In this document: piece after piece, positions 37,801-47,152 of the stretch
Layout of the letters: each line of letters starts with the position of its first letter
Position numbering within the stretch: position 1 is the stretch's first letter
DNA from: Methanoculleus formosensis
GTDB taxonomy: Archaea; Halobacteriota; Methanomicrobia; Methanomicrobiales; Methanoculleaceae
Length of the DNA stretch: 50,772 nucleotides
Assembly (NCBI RefSeq): GCF_025384765.1
Contig: NZ_VHLL01000012.1
Span: 1-50,772, forward strand
Direction: 5' to 3'
Notes under the pieces: generated by a model
The model's database searches: none
Seen by the model: the letters and a program-made list of their open reading frames with translations, nothing else
Told to the model about the DNA's origin: nothing
Made by a program: the position numbers and the translations under genes

Positions 37801-38814
37801 ATGCACGAGGCGCGACTCTACCGGAAACTGGAGGAGGGCACTGTCCACTGCTCCCTCTGCGCACACCGGTGCACCATCAAGGAGGGCAGACACGGAGTCT
37901 GCGGCGTCCGCATCAACCGCGGCGGCACGCTCTATGCCGCCACCTTTGGCAAGGTCATCGCCGAGGCGGTCGACCCCATCGAGAAGAAGCCGCTCTACCA
38001 CTTCCTGCCCGGAACCCTCTCCTACTCCCTCGGCAGCATCGGGTGCAACTTCCGTTGCGAGCACTGCCAGAACTGGCACATATCCCAGCAGACGCTGGAT
38101 ATGGAGGGGCTCAGGGAGATCAGCCCGGAGCAGGGCGTGGAACGGGCAGGCCGGTCGGGCTGTGCAAGCATCGCATGGACCTACAACGAGCCCACCATCT
38201 GGCACGAGTACCCCCTCGCGATGGGGACGCTTGCACGGCGGAAGGGGATCGGGACGGTCTACGTCACGAACGGCTACATCACCGAAGAAGGGCTCCGCGA
38301 GCTCGCAGGGACGCTCAACGCGTTTCGCGTCGACATCAAATCGTTCTCCGATACCTTCTACCGGAAGGTCTGCGGGGGGCGGCTACAACCGGTCCTCGAC
38401 GCGACGGCACTTGCAAAGGAGCTCGGGATGCACATCGAGACGGTCACCCTGGTCATCCCGGGGCAGAACGACTCGATGGACGAGATGGAGACCCTCATCC
38501 GGTGGGTGCTCGAAAACCTCGGCCCCGAGACCCCGATGCACTTCACCCGGTTCCATCCCGACTACAGGATGCTCGACGCACGGCCGACCGATGTCAGGGT
38601 CCTTGAGAAGATCTACGAGCGGGCAAAAGAACTCGGGCTCCACTACCCGTATCTCGGCAACGTCGGCGGCCACCCCTACGAGAACACCTACTGCCCCGCC
38701 TGCGGCAGCGTTGTCATCGAGCGGTCGGGCTACGCCGTCCGGATAACGGGGCTTGACGACCATACCTGCACCGAATGCGGCGGGCGGATCGAGTATGTCT
38801 CAGAGATCCGGTGA
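37801..38814 (+). CDS. amrS: AmmeMemoRadiSam system radical SAM enzyme
   Basis: This 337-aa protein belongs to the radical SAM member of the AmmeMemoRadiSam set (AmrS), whose exact substrate is not settled. The SAM/iron-sulfur motif CNFRCEHC (C82, C86, C89) is complete. An N-terminal cysteine group (CSLCAHRC...CGV, C17-C34) and a C-terminal zinc ribbon (YCPACGS...TCTECGGR) frame the core. The other AmmeMemoRadiSam genes are not in the window. The stop overlaps the next gene by 20 bp. Confidence 0.93.
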   Translation: MHEARLYRKLEEGTVHCSLCAHRCTIKEGRHGVCGVRINRGGTLYAATFGKVIAEAVDPIEKKPLYHFLPGTLSYSLGSIGCNFRCEHCQNWHISQQTLDMEGLREISPEQGVERAGRSGCASIAWTYNEPTIWHEYPLAMGTLARRKGIGTVYVTNGYITEEGLRELAGTLNAFRVDIKSFSDTFYRKVCGGRLQPVLDATALAKELGMHIETVTLVIPGQNDSMDEMETLIRWVLENLGPETPMHFTRFHPDYRMLDARPTDVRVLEKIYERAKELGLHYPYLGNVGGHPYENTYCPACGSVVIERSGYAVRITGLDDHTCTECGGRIEYVSEIR

Positions 38815-39286
38815 ACGCCGGAGGTTCCTGACCGACCGGATGCTCGGAACCCTCACCCGTTACCTCCGGTTCATGGGTTACGACACCATGAGCGCAAACA
38901 CCCTCTCTCCCGGGAGCACCCGGGAAGACACCCTCCTCCTTGAGATCGCCCTCCAGGACGGCCGGATCCTCCTCACCCGCGACCGCGAACTCGCACGGCG
39001 GGGCGCCGAGCAGGCGGTCTACATCGAGTCCGAAGCGATCATGGCCCAGATCCGGCAGGTTGCCTGCCTCGGGCTGATCGAGCCCGAGATCCGGCTGAGC
39101 CGCTGTTCGCTCTGCAACACGCGCCTCCGTCCGGCAACCCTGCGTGAGATCCGGGAGGCACGCTACGCACCGCGGTCGACCCGGGGAAAGGAGTTCTCGT
39201 GGTGCCCCACATGCCGGAAACTCTACTGGATGGGCTCGCACGGTCACCGGCTCGAGCAGCGCCTGAAAGAGTCCTTCTCTCCCTGA
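38795..39286 (+). CDS. Mut7-C RNase domain protein
   Basis: This 163-aa protein from ATG 38795 (MSQRSGERRRFLTDRMLGTLTRYLRFMGYD) has the Mut7-C layout: a PIN-like nuclease core (RFLTDRMLG...DGRILLTRDRELARR) and a C-terminal zinc ribbon (RCSLCNTRL...WCPTCRKLYW). Members are predicted RNases of unknown target. It overlaps amrS by 20 bp, so the two are probably co-transcribed. A later ATG at 38840 is less likely because it would drop the first conserved Asp. Confidence 0.88.
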   Translation: MSQRSGERRRFLTDRMLGTLTRYLRFMGYDTMSANTLSPGSTREDTLLLEIALQDGRILLTRDRELARRGAEQAVYIESEAIMAQIRQVACLGLIEPEIRLSRCSLCNTRLRPATLREIREARYAPRSTRGKEFSWCPTCRKLYWMGSHGHRLEQRLKESFSP

Positions 39287-39459
39287 CCGGGCGCCTGCAG
39301 CACCCCCGGCAGGGTTACGGAACCCTCGCCTTTCAGGCCATTTCTTGAGAATCCAAAGATATATCAACGTTCAGGGAGTATGAGGCGCGACGGCGCAAGA
39401 TCGATCATCCATCGGCCGGAACGCCTGCAACGGGGCGGGAATAGTATTTGGAGACGACA

Positions 39460-40614
39460 ATGGAGAGTCAAAAGATAGCATTCTTCTGCTGGGAGTCGCT
39501 GTATGCGGAGCGGGTCGGCGGGCTCGCAAACGCGGCGACAAACCTCGCCGAGACGCTGGCGCGGAACCATGAGGTCCATTTCTTCACCCGGGGAGAGGAG
39601 AAGGACGCCGAGATCAACGGGGTGCACTACCACTACTGCCGGCCCTCAGGAGAGAACATCGTCCGGTACTGTGCCGACATGAGCCGGAAGATGCTCGACC
39701 GATTCGGCGAGTTCGACACGCAGCCGTTCGACCTCCTGCACTTCCACGACTGGCACGTGGTCGACGCGCTCCAGCGGCTCCGGAACAGGGAGACGATCTT
39801 CACCTACCACTCGACCGAGTTTGGAAGAAACGGGAACAATTTCAGCAACGAGTGGCCGTTTACGGAGATATCCAGGATCGAGCGCTACGGTGCATCGATT
39901 GCAAAGCACATAACCGCGGTCTCCACGGCCCTCCGGCGGGAGGCCATGACCCTCTACGAGATCCCGGACTGGAAGATCGATGTCGTCCATAACGGCATCG
40001 TGCCCGACCACTACCAGGCAGACGTCGATCCGGAAGCGGTAAAGCGGCGCCACGGCCTTGATCCCGACTCCCCGCTGATACTCTTCATCGGGCGACTTGC
40101 GTGGCAGAAAGGGCCCGACATGCTGGTGGACGCAGCTCCCGGCCACCTCCGGGAGCACGCCGACGGCCAGTTCGTCTTCGTCGGCGACGGGCAGATGCGC
40201 CGGGGGCTCGAGACCCGGGCCCGGTCGCTCCCCGTCCGGTTCCTCGGGCGGCTCTCCGACGCGGAGTACGTCTCGCTCCTCAACGCAAGCGACATCGTCG
40301 CCATCCCGAGCAGAAACGAGCCGTTCGGGCTTGTGCTCCTCGAAGCATGGAGCGCCGGCCGGTGCGTCGTCGCCTCCGATGTCGGCGGGCTCTCGGAGAA
40401 CATCGAGCACGGGACCGACGGGGTCAAGGTGCGCCCGCACCCCGACTCGATCGCCCGGGGGCTCTCCCGGGTGGCCGATTCGCCTGAGAAAGCGCTCGCC
40501 ATGGGCCGGGAAGGGCTCGACAAAGTGAAGAAAGAGTTCCTGTGGGGCCGTGTCGGCGAGCGGATCGAAGGCGTCTACAGGAAACTCGAAAAGCACGACA
40601 CTATTCCCTGCTGA
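39460..40614 (+). CDS. Glycosyltransferase family 4 protein
   Basis: A 384-aa GT-B fold sugar transferase starting MESQKIAFFCWESLYAERVGGLANAATNLAETLARNHEV, which holds the glycine loop of starch- and glycogen-synthase-like GT4 enzymes. The donor-site half has LFIGRLAWQKGPDML, FVGDGQMRRGLE and IPSRNEPFGLVLLEAWSAGRCVVASDVGGLSENI with the E-x7-E motif. ATG 39460 follows ggag by 6 bp; TTG 39448 is an alternative. The GalT-like gene downstream is convergent, so both may serve sugar-nucleotide or polysaccharide metabolism. Confidence 0.92.
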   Translation: MESQKIAFFCWESLYAERVGGLANAATNLAETLARNHEVHFFTRGEEKDAEINGVHYHYCRPSGENIVRYCADMSRKMLDRFGEFDTQPFDLLHFHDWHVVDALQRLRNRETIFTYHSTEFGRNGNNFSNEWPFTEISRIERYGASIAKHITAVSTALRREAMTLYEIPDWKIDVVHNGIVPDHYQADVDPEAVKRRHGLDPDSPLILFIGRLAWQKGPDMLVDAAPGHLREHADGQFVFVGDGQMRRGLETRARSLPVRFLGRLSDAEYVSLLNASDIVAIPSRNEPFGLVLLEAWSAGRCVVASDVGGLSENIEHGTDGVKVRPHPDSIARGLSRVADSPEKALAMGREGLDKVKKEFLWGRVGERIEGVYRKLEKHDTIPC

Positions 40615-40616
40615 CG

Positions 40617-41669
40617 TCACGGCAGCATGGCAGCCATAAGGTGCTCCATCAGGCGGAACGGGTCGGACGCGACGATCGGCGTCCCGGCATAGAACTCCAT
40701 CCCCCCGATATCCGACGTCCGGGAATGGAGGTCGCCCCGGTCGACCACCCACGTGACATAATACCCCTCTTCCCCGAGCGGGGGCATGTAGATCGCCGCG
40801 TTGTAACTCTGCACCCCGATGTTGCGGTAACACTCGAGCACCTTCGCGAGAGCCGGGGCGATATCGTGCGGCGACTCCGTGACGATCGCGACCTCGTGCT
40901 CCTTTCTCGGGGTGAGGTGCGCCATGACCCGGGCGCCTCTGTAGACGAGACCGAGGCCGACGGCGGTATGGGCGGCGAAGAGGTCGTCGTAGTACTCGCT
41001 CCCGTAACGGCACCGGTACTCATCGCGAACCCGCTCAAGCCGTGCCGGAGCGGTGTAGGGGAGGTGCGTGAGCAGCACCTGGGCATGGTTGTGCACGATG
41101 CTCGCCCCCGCACGCCAGAGAAAGTTCCAGACGACGAAGGGGTAGACCGCCCGGGGGTCGGTGCGGTTCGCGTCCTGGCACCACCGGATAGCCACGCTGA
41201 TCATATCGGCGACCTGCGTTTCGCTGGTGACGAAAGGATCGGTCCCCTTTGCGATGATGACGGCGTGGAGGTAATCGTACTTGGCGATGTTGCTCGCCGT
41301 GACCCAGTGGTCGCCGTCGATCCGCCCGAACGTATCGGCCGGCGTCTCTTCGAGAGGGTCTGCGAACGGCCCCTCCGCCGAGAGTGCCGAGAGATCCCGC
41401 GTCTCCTCGGCGCGGGGCGTCAGAACCGGCCGGCGCGCCCGAACGGAATTAAATAGCGTGCTCTCGCCGGTCTGGTTGTTGGTCACCCTCACGATCTGTT
41501 GCGTCTCGATATCGCCGTACTTCTCCCGCACCCATTCAAGCATCGCGTCGGTGAGGACCAGGCGTCCGGGTTCGACGTACCAGGAGTAGATCCGCGAAAC
41601 GAGTTCTTCCGTCTCCGGCGCGAGTTCCTTCACGATCCCCGGCAGCCGGGTGATATCAAGCCGTACCAT
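40617..41669 (-). CDS. GalT-like nucleotidylyltransferase (HIT superfamily)
   Basis: The 350-aa product resembles galactose-1-phosphate uridylyltransferases: DGDHWVTASNIAKYDYLHAVIIAKGTDPF in the first half and the catalytic H-x-H-x-Q as ASIVHNHAQVLL. The substrate is not certain, as the family also includes ADP-sugar and Ap4A enzymes. I choose ATG 41669 (MVRLDITRLPGIVKEL) because a TATA-like ctttatcgg lies about 30 bp upstream; ATG 41711 would add 14 residues. It ends 2 bp from the convergent glycosyltransferase stop. Confidence 0.8.
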   Translation of the reverse strand: MVRLDITRLPGIVKELAPETEELVSRIYSWYVEPGRLVLTDAMLEWVREKYGDIETQQIVRVTNNQTGESTLFNSVRARRPVLTPRAEETRDLSALSAEGPFADPLEETPADTFGRIDGDHWVTASNIAKYDYLHAVIIAKGTDPFVTSETQVADMISVAIRWCQDANRTDPRAVYPFVVWNFLWRAGASIVHNHAQVLLTHLPYTAPARLERVRDEYRCRYGSEYYDDLFAAHTAVGLGLVYRGARVMAHLTPRKEHEVAIVTESPHDIAPALAKVLECYRNIGVQSYNAAIYMPPLGEEGYYVTWVVDRGDLHSRTSDIGGMEFYAGTPIVASDPFRLMEHLMAAMLP

Positions 41670-41832
41670 GGAGTCCCGGTATACCGGCCATCCACCGATA
41701 AAGATTCGCATCGGCCGGGCTGGCCCGGCCACGGCCCCGGTGCACCGCGAGACGCAAAATGGAAGATTTATTGTAACGGATACCGAATATAATCTAAATA
41801 AACGGGATTTTAGACGACACCTCCGATAACAT

Positions 41833-44800
41833 ATGTTACCGGCAGCAGAAATGGCATTCTTTGATAAGTTCCGGACGAAGATCGACGGGTTACAGCAGGC
41901 GAAGGACTACCCCGGCCTGGTTGCGGTTTTGAACGGCGAAGATCCCGGCAACCGTGCCGATGCAGCCCGGGCTCTCGCCGTCCTCGGGGTTCCCGCCATC
42001 CCGGATATACTCAGGGCGCTCGAGCGTGCCCGTCCCGCGTCGCGAACCCGGATGACCGAGTCGCTCGTCTCAGTCGGCGCACCGTCTATCCCGCTGCTCC
42101 TCGCCCTGATCCTCCGAGCCAGCCCCGACCTGCAGGCATCCATCGCCCACACCATCGCGGAGGCGGATAACTCGATGGTTGAGATGCTGATGCCCGCACT
42201 GCACCACGAACAGCCGGCAATCCGGCGCGCTACAGTGATCGCACTACAGGGGGCGGGCAGGAAGATGGTTCCGCCCCTCACGAAAGCGCTTGGTGACGCC
42301 AACCTCTCGGTGCGGAGGGAGGCCGCAAACGTGCTTGCCTCAATGCAATGGTCGCCCGAAGACGTCCAGGAGCAGGTGCGGTTTTGCTACCTCCGGGAAG
42401 ACTGGAAGGAACTCGCCAAATTCCAGGGAGCGGCCGTCCCGATTCTCCTCAAGGCCCTGGAGAGCGAGAACCCCCGAATACGGGTCGAGTCGGCACGAAC
42501 CCTCGGAAAGATCCGCGACTCCCGGGTGGTCACGCCGCTCATCAAGGCGCTGAAAGACCCCCAGCCCGAAGTCCGCATACGGGTCATCGAGGCGCTCGGC
42601 GAGGTCGGCGACGACCGGGCGAAACCCCCGCTGGCCGATGCCCTGAGCGACCCCCACCACCAGGTGCGGATGGAAGCGGCATGGGCCCTCGACAAACTGG
42701 GCTGGGTGCCGCAGAGCGACCTGCAGAGAGCGGAGTACCTGATCGCAGGCGAACGGTGGAAAGACCTGATCCGGATGGGAAGACCGGCCATCCCGCCGCT
42801 CATCCGTGCGCTGGGGATCGGGTACTCGGGCGTTCGCACCGGTGCGAGCGAAGCGTTGCGGCAACTGGGGCAGCCTGCACTCAACGCCCTGAATATGGAA
42901 GCCTCGTCGAAAGACCCCGCACGGAAACGGCAGGCCCTGGCCGCCCTCGACTACATCCGGCAGCGCCAGAAAGAAGCGACCCTGACCCAGCCCGCACTGG
43001 AGGATAAGTCCCGGTACAGTGAGGAACTCAAAGAAGGACTTGCTATCCAGAAACGGTTCGAGAAGCAGTTCGGGCGTCCGAACTACGCCCCGAACGAACC
43101 GGCCAAAAAACCCCCGGCGCCGGCCCGGGAAGAGACGCCGGAGATACCCGTAGAGCAGACGCAGGAAGAACCCAAGGCGCCCGTGAGCCTCAGCGACCTC
43201 ATCCAGGAGAGCCGGGAGGCGGAGGCGGCGTGGGCACGGGTCAAGGCACGCTGGAAGGCCGATCTCGAGGCAACTCCCGAGGTTGCGATCTCGCTCGACC
43301 AGCTCATCCCAACCGAGTTTGAGCAGGAGATCGCCGGGATCGGCGAGGCCGAAGAGGAGGACCTCTTCACCTACCAGCCCGAGGAGGAAGACACCGAGCC
43401 GCAGGAACTGGTGATCCCGGAGATCGCGAAGGAGCCGGTCGAACCGCCCGAACCCCCCGAGCCGGTCCCCGAGAAGACGCCGCTTGAGATCTGCCTTGAA
43501 GCGTTCAGGAGCAGCGACCCCAGCATCCGGACCGCGGCGGTCGCCGCGCTCCAGGGCATGGGGGAGGAAGCGCTTGGATACCTCATCGAAGCACTCTCCG
43601 ACCCCCACTACAGCGTCCGGATCGCCGCCGCGGAGGCGCTCGGCGAGATGGAGGACCCCGACGGTGTCGAGGCGCTGGTCAAGGCGCTCGGCGACGCGAG
43701 AGAAGACGTCCGGATCGCCGTCATCCTGGCGCTCGGCCGTATCGGCGACCGCCGTGCGGTTGACCCGCTCATTCACCTCTTCCGCGACAGGTACCACGGC
43801 GTCCGGGTCGCTGCGGCGGATGCCGTCGCGGAATTCGGCCGTGACGCACTCAGGGAACTCGAAGAGGCACTGGACGACCCCTTACCGGTCGTCCGGGTGA
43901 CCGCGGCGAAAGCGATAGGGCTCATCGGCGCAACCGAGTCGGTCCCCGTCCTCATCACACATCTCGGGGACAGTGCGCCGGACGTCCGGTGGAGTGTTGC
44001 CCGGGCCCTGAGCACCTTCGGCGCCATGGCGGTCGATCCGCTCTTCCTTGTGCTGAGAACAGGCACTAAGGAGGTGAGGCTTGCAGCGATCGATGCCCTC
44101 TGGGAGATTCCGGACAAGGGTGCAGCCGACGTTCTGCGCTACGCTCTCGACGATGAAGACGAGGAAGTGAGGACAAGGGCCGCGGCCGCCCTCAGAAAAC
44201 GGCAGGTGATCGACGTATGGCGGAGGACGCTCGGCAGCCAGGTCGAGGAAGAGGAACGCGCCCCGAAGAAGACGAGGAAGGTCCGGGTGGAGGATAAGAA
44301 GGCGTTCGAGCAGTCGGGCCGGCAGGATATCGACACCCTGATCGGCGCGCTCAAGGACAAGGACTGGAACACGCAGCTCGGTGCCGCTACACGCCTCATC
44401 ATGATGGGGCGTCCTGCCGTGGACGGCCTCATCCGTGCGCTCAAGGACGAAGACCCGGATATCCAGTCGGCTGCGGCCAGTATCCTCGGTGACATGCGCG
44501 AGACCGCGGTCACGCCGCTCATGGAGGCCCTGAACGACAGCGACCGGTATGTCAGGATGGTTGCCGCCCGCAACCTGGGCCGGATCGGGAACAAACGGGC
44601 TATCGAAGTCCTGATCGGCTCGCTGCACCAGGAGCCAGACCCCGAGGTCCGGACGACCGTGGCGGAGGCTCTCGGGTACATGGGGAGCAAAGAGGCGATC
44701 GAGCCGCTGGCCCTGGCGCTGCAGGACAGGGATGAAGCGGTCAAGATCGCCGCCGCACGGTCACTCGGCTACATCGGCGACCTGAACGCCTTAGAACCGC

Positions 44801-45333
44801 TGGTTCTGGCGCTCCACGACGTGGATGATCGGGTCAGGTACGCCGCACTCGAGGCCCTGAAAAATCCCGGCGAGACGATGCGCCGGCACCTGATCGACGC
44901 TCTCCGCATGGGGGACGAGACATTCCGGGCGGGGGTCGCCGAGGCGCTGGAAGCGGGCGGCTGGAGACCGGAGACCGGCGAAGAACGGACGCTCCACCTC
45001 ATGGCACAGGGAAGGTGGGCCGAGGTGGAGTGGATCGGCGCCGACGCGCTGCCGGTGCTTGCGGAAGCGCTCTCCGATCCGCTGATCGAGGTGCGGACGA
45101 ACGCTGTCCGGGCTATCGACCGGATCGGGGGAGAAGGCGCCGTCGTCCCGCTCATTCAGGCGCTCAAGGACGATGCGCTCGCGGTCAGAAAGCGGGCCGA
45201 ATGGGCCCTGATCCAGATGGGCGGGGTGGCGCTCCCGGCCCTCGACCAGGCGGAGAGCGAGGAGGAGCAGCCGGGGATCCGGGAGAGGCTGCAGCGGATC
45301 GCGAGAGAGATCCGCGCAAAGGAGGAGAGTTAG
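41833..45333 (+). CDS. Large HEAT-repeat protein, 1166 aa
   Basis: The protein is built of HEAT/PBS-lyase-type repeats (units like DPHYSVRIAAAEALGEMEDPDGVEALVKAL), about 1-400 and 560-1166. Between them is an acidic, Pro- and Glu-rich linker (about 415-560: KPPAPAREETPEIPVEQ...EPPEPPEPVPEKT). Such proteins are scaffolds; no enzymatic motif is visible and no signal peptide. ATG 41833 follows an AT-rich TATA-like stretch (atctaaataaac) by about 30-40 bp; ATG 41851 is the alternative. Its stop overlaps the convergent flavoprotein stop by 4 bp. Confidence 0.9.
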   Translation: MLPAAEMAFFDKFRTKIDGLQQAKDYPGLVAVLNGEDPGNRADAARALAVLGVPAIPDILRALERARPASRTRMTESLVSVGAPSIPLLLALILRASPDLQASIAHTIAEADNSMVEMLMPALHHEQPAIRRATVIALQGAGRKMVPPLTKALGDANLSVRREAANVLASMQWSPEDVQEQVRFCYLREDWKELAKFQGAAVPILLKALESENPRIRVESARTLGKIRDSRVVTPLIKALKDPQPEVRIRVIEALGEVGDDRAKPPLADALSDPHHQVRMEAAWALDKLGWVPQSDLQRAEYLIAGERWKDLIRMGRPAIPPLIRALGIGYSGVRTGASEALRQLGQPALNALNMEASSKDPARKRQALAALDYIRQRQKEATLTQPALEDKSRYSEELKEGLAIQKRFEKQFGRPNYAPNEPAKKPPAPAREETPEIPVEQTQEEPKAPVSLSDLIQESREAEAAWARVKARWKADLEATPEVAISLDQLIPTEFEQEIAGIGEAEEEDLFTYQPEEEDTEPQELVIPEIAKEPVEPPEPPEPVPEKTPLEICLEAFRSSDPSIRTAAVAALQGMGEEALGYLIEALSDPHYSVRIAAAEALGEMEDPDGVEALVKALGDAREDVRIAVILALGRIGDRRAVDPLIHLFRDRYHGVRVAAADAVAEFGRDALRELEEALDDPLPVVRVTAAKAIGLIGATESVPVLITHLGDSAPDVRWSVARALSTFGAMAVDPLFLVLRTGTKEVRLAAIDALWEIPDKGAADVLRYALDDEDEEVRTRAAAALRKRQVIDVWRRTLGSQVEEEERAPKKTRKVRVEDKKAFEQSGRQDIDTLIGALKDKDWNTQLGAATRLIMMGRPAVDGLIRALKDEDPDIQSAAASILGDMRETAVTPLMEALNDSDRYVRMVAARNLGRIGNKRAIEVLIGSLHQEPDPEVRTTVAEALGYMGSKEAIEPLALALQDRDEAVKIAAARSLGYIGDLNALEPLVLALHDVDDRVRYAALEALKNPGETMRRHLIDALRMGDETFRAGVAEALEAGGWRPETGEERTLHLMAQGRWAEVEWIGADALPVLAEALSDPLIEVRTNAVRAIDRIGGEGAVVPLIQALKDDALAVRKRAEWALIQMGGVALPALDQAESEEEQPGIRERLQRIAREIRAKEES

Positions 45334-45998
45334 GGTATCCGCCCGGCCTCTCTCCAGTAGTCGTACTCGTGGTGCCAGCGATCCCTGTTTGCCGTGATCA
45401 GCGCCCGCATCCGGTCCAGCATCTCGGCGTGGAACTCCTCCTGGTCGGGGTAGATCTCCTTCTTCTCGATGGCCCGGGCAAGCTTCCTGCCGAGTTCGTA
45501 GGCCCGCCCCTCCGCAGGCACGATCGTCTCCGGGTCGCCGCCGAGAACCACGCCGACGCCGCCCACGGTGTTCGCACCCAGGGTCTGCATGACCCCGTTC
45601 AGGTACTCCACAACCTCGTCCGCCCCGGAACCGCCCGCCGTGGAGACGGCGCACCCGTACTTCCCGATGAACGTCTGGCAGTGAATGGCGTCCGCCATCC
45701 GGTCGAGCATCGTCTTCATCTGGCCAGTGACCGAATTGATGTAGTTGGGCGACCCGAGAACAATCCCGTCGCTATCGAGCATCTTCCGGTAGAGTTCGGC
45801 AAAATCGTCTTTTCTGACGCATTCCCCCCGCTCGTAGCAGATCGTGCACCCGATACAGTACTCGATCCGGAGCTTCGCGACATCCACGAGTTCCACCTCC
45901 GCTCCGGCGCTCTTTGCCCCGTCGAGGACGGCCTGAACGAGCCGGAGCGTCTGGCTCCTTGAAGCGCGGGGACTTCCATTGATTCCAAGTATCTTCAT
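45330..45998 (-). CDS. Iron-sulfur flavoprotein (Isf family)
   Basis: A 222-aa NADPH-dependent FMN reductase-type flavodoxin fold (MKILGINGSPRASRSQTLRLVQAVL, then GIVLGSPNYINSVTGQMKTMLDRM). The cysteine motif C48-IG-C51-TI-C54-YERGE-C60 is the CX2CX2CX5C that holds a 4Fe-4S cluster in methanogen iron-sulfur flavoproteins. These proteins move electrons and may detoxify O2 or peroxide. It is preceded by a short gap to the lipoprotein gene on the same strand. Confidence 0.92.
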   Translation of the reverse strand: MKILGINGSPRASRSQTLRLVQAVLDGAKSAGAEVELVDVAKLRIEYCIGCTICYERGECVRKDDFAELYRKMLDSDGIVLGSPNYINSVTGQMKTMLDRMADAIHCQTFIGKYGCAVSTAGGSGADEVVEYLNGVMQTLGANTVGGVGVVLGGDPETIVPAEGRAYELGRKLARAIEKKEIYPDQEEFHAEMLDRMRALITANRDRWHHEYDYWREAGRIP

Positions 45999-46051
45999 CT
46001 CATCTCCTCCGGTCTGTAAACCCGTATCCCGGATAACCCTTACCCGCAGCC

Positions 46052-46519
46052 TTACGGGATGTCGTACGTGACGTCGATCTCGGCGTGATACTGCCGGTCA
46101 CAGTCGCCGGGGAGCGGGTTGGTGGTGAATATCTTCATCTCGCCCGCCTGGAACCGGGGAGCGAGAACGGTCTCGGTCGCCCGGATCATATTGCTCTCAG
46201 CGTCGATGAGCATGAACCGGACGACGACGTTTCTTGCGGGCGCATCACCGTCGTTGGTCACCCTCCCCGTCACGGTCCAGTAACAGGATCCGTCGGTGCG
46301 CATACGCTTCTCGGGCGTGGTGACGTCGGCTGAGAACGACGGTTTCAGCCCGGCGGGCGAGTAGGTGGTATAAGCACCCGGCGTCGCCTCCGGGGTAAGG
46401 TCCTGTGGTTCCGGCTCTGCGGGGGTCCCCATGCAGCCTGCCGTCACGGCAGTGCCGAGGAGGCAGCAGAGAAGGATAAGCGTTGCGAGGCCCATTCCCG
46501 GGAGGAGGTCTTTCTCCAT
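46052..46519 (-). CDS. Predicted lipoprotein with FxLYD-like domain, 155 aa
   Basis: The N-terminus has a membrane segment (LATLILLCCLLGTAVTAGCMGT) ending in a lipobox-like TAGC, so it is probably anchored to the outside of the membrane. The rest is a beta-sandwich-type domain (WTVTGRVTNDGDAPARNVVVRFMLIDAESNMI) seen in FxLYD/DUF3426-like surface proteins. No binding partner can be read from the context. Upstream is the divergent msrB. Confidence 0.8.
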   Translation of the reverse strand: MEKDLLPGMGLATLILLCCLLGTAVTAGCMGTPAEPEPQDLTPEATPGAYTTYSPAGLKPSFSADVTTPEKRMRTDGSCYWTVTGRVTNDGDAPARNVVVRFMLIDAESNMIRATETVLAPRFQAGEMKIFTTNPLPGDCDRQYHAEIDVTYDIP

Positions 46520-46649
46520 GATGGTTCATCGACCGGCGGGTATATAACGAATACGAAAATGTATCCCGGGATCTGCCCGCCGGTTACAGCCCGTCACCCG
46601 GATAGGGATGGGGAACGATTTATCTCATCTCCGGACAAGAGCAGGGACG

Positions 46650-47129
46650 ATGAGCAGGGAGGCAATAGAGACCACCGGGAAGGTGACGGTCTGCAACGCC
46701 GTGACCGGGGAGATGGAGGAGGTCGAGAGGGTCGTCAGGTCCGACGAGGAGTGGCGGCGGCAGCTGACGCCGGAAGAGTTCTCCATTGCCCGGAAGGCGG
46801 GCACGGAACCGGCCTTCACCGGGAGGTACCACGACTGCAAGGAGGACGGCCTCTACGTCTGCGTCTGCTGCGGCAACCACCTCTTCTCCTCGAAGACGAA
46901 GTTTGAGTCAGGGACGGGCTGGCCGAGTTTCACAAAACCGGTCTGTGACCGGAACATCAGGACGGATCTCGACACCCGGTTCTTCATGAACCGGACGGAG
47001 GTGCTCTGTCGGCGATGCGACGCCCACCTCGGCCACGTCTTCGACGACGGGCCGCCGCCGACATTCCAGCGCTACTGCATGAACTCGGCGTCGCTCCGGT
47101 TCGTGCGGGAGAAGGGGTTGCAACGATGA
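46650..47129 (+). CDS. msrB: Peptide-methionine (R)-S-oxide reductase MsrB
   Basis: MsrB repairs oxidised methionine (R-sulfoxide) in proteins. The 159-aa product has CVCCGNHLFSSKTKFESGTGWPSF, the zinc-type CxxC pairs (C71/C74 and C120/C123), and the catalytic Cys in RYCMNSASLRF (C143). ATG 46650 (MSREAIETTG) is chosen over an upstream in-frame ATG at 46608 because the conserved region begins shortly after it and a TATA-like tttatctc lies about 30 bp before it. Confidence 0.95.
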   Translation: MSREAIETTGKVTVCNAVTGEMEEVERVVRSDEEWRRQLTPEEFSIARKAGTEPAFTGRYHDCKEDGLYVCVCCGNHLFSSKTKFESGTGWPSFTKPVCDRNIRTDLDTRFFMNRTEVLCRRCDAHLGHVFDDGPPPTFQRYCMNSASLRFVREKGLQR

Positions 47130-47152
47130 GAAGAGGCACCGCCGTGAGGCGG

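Noticed and set aside
42340-43797. 485-codon minus-strand frame across the HEAT-repeat gene
   Set aside because: Antisense to the HEAT repeats; its repeating text mirrors the sense repeats.
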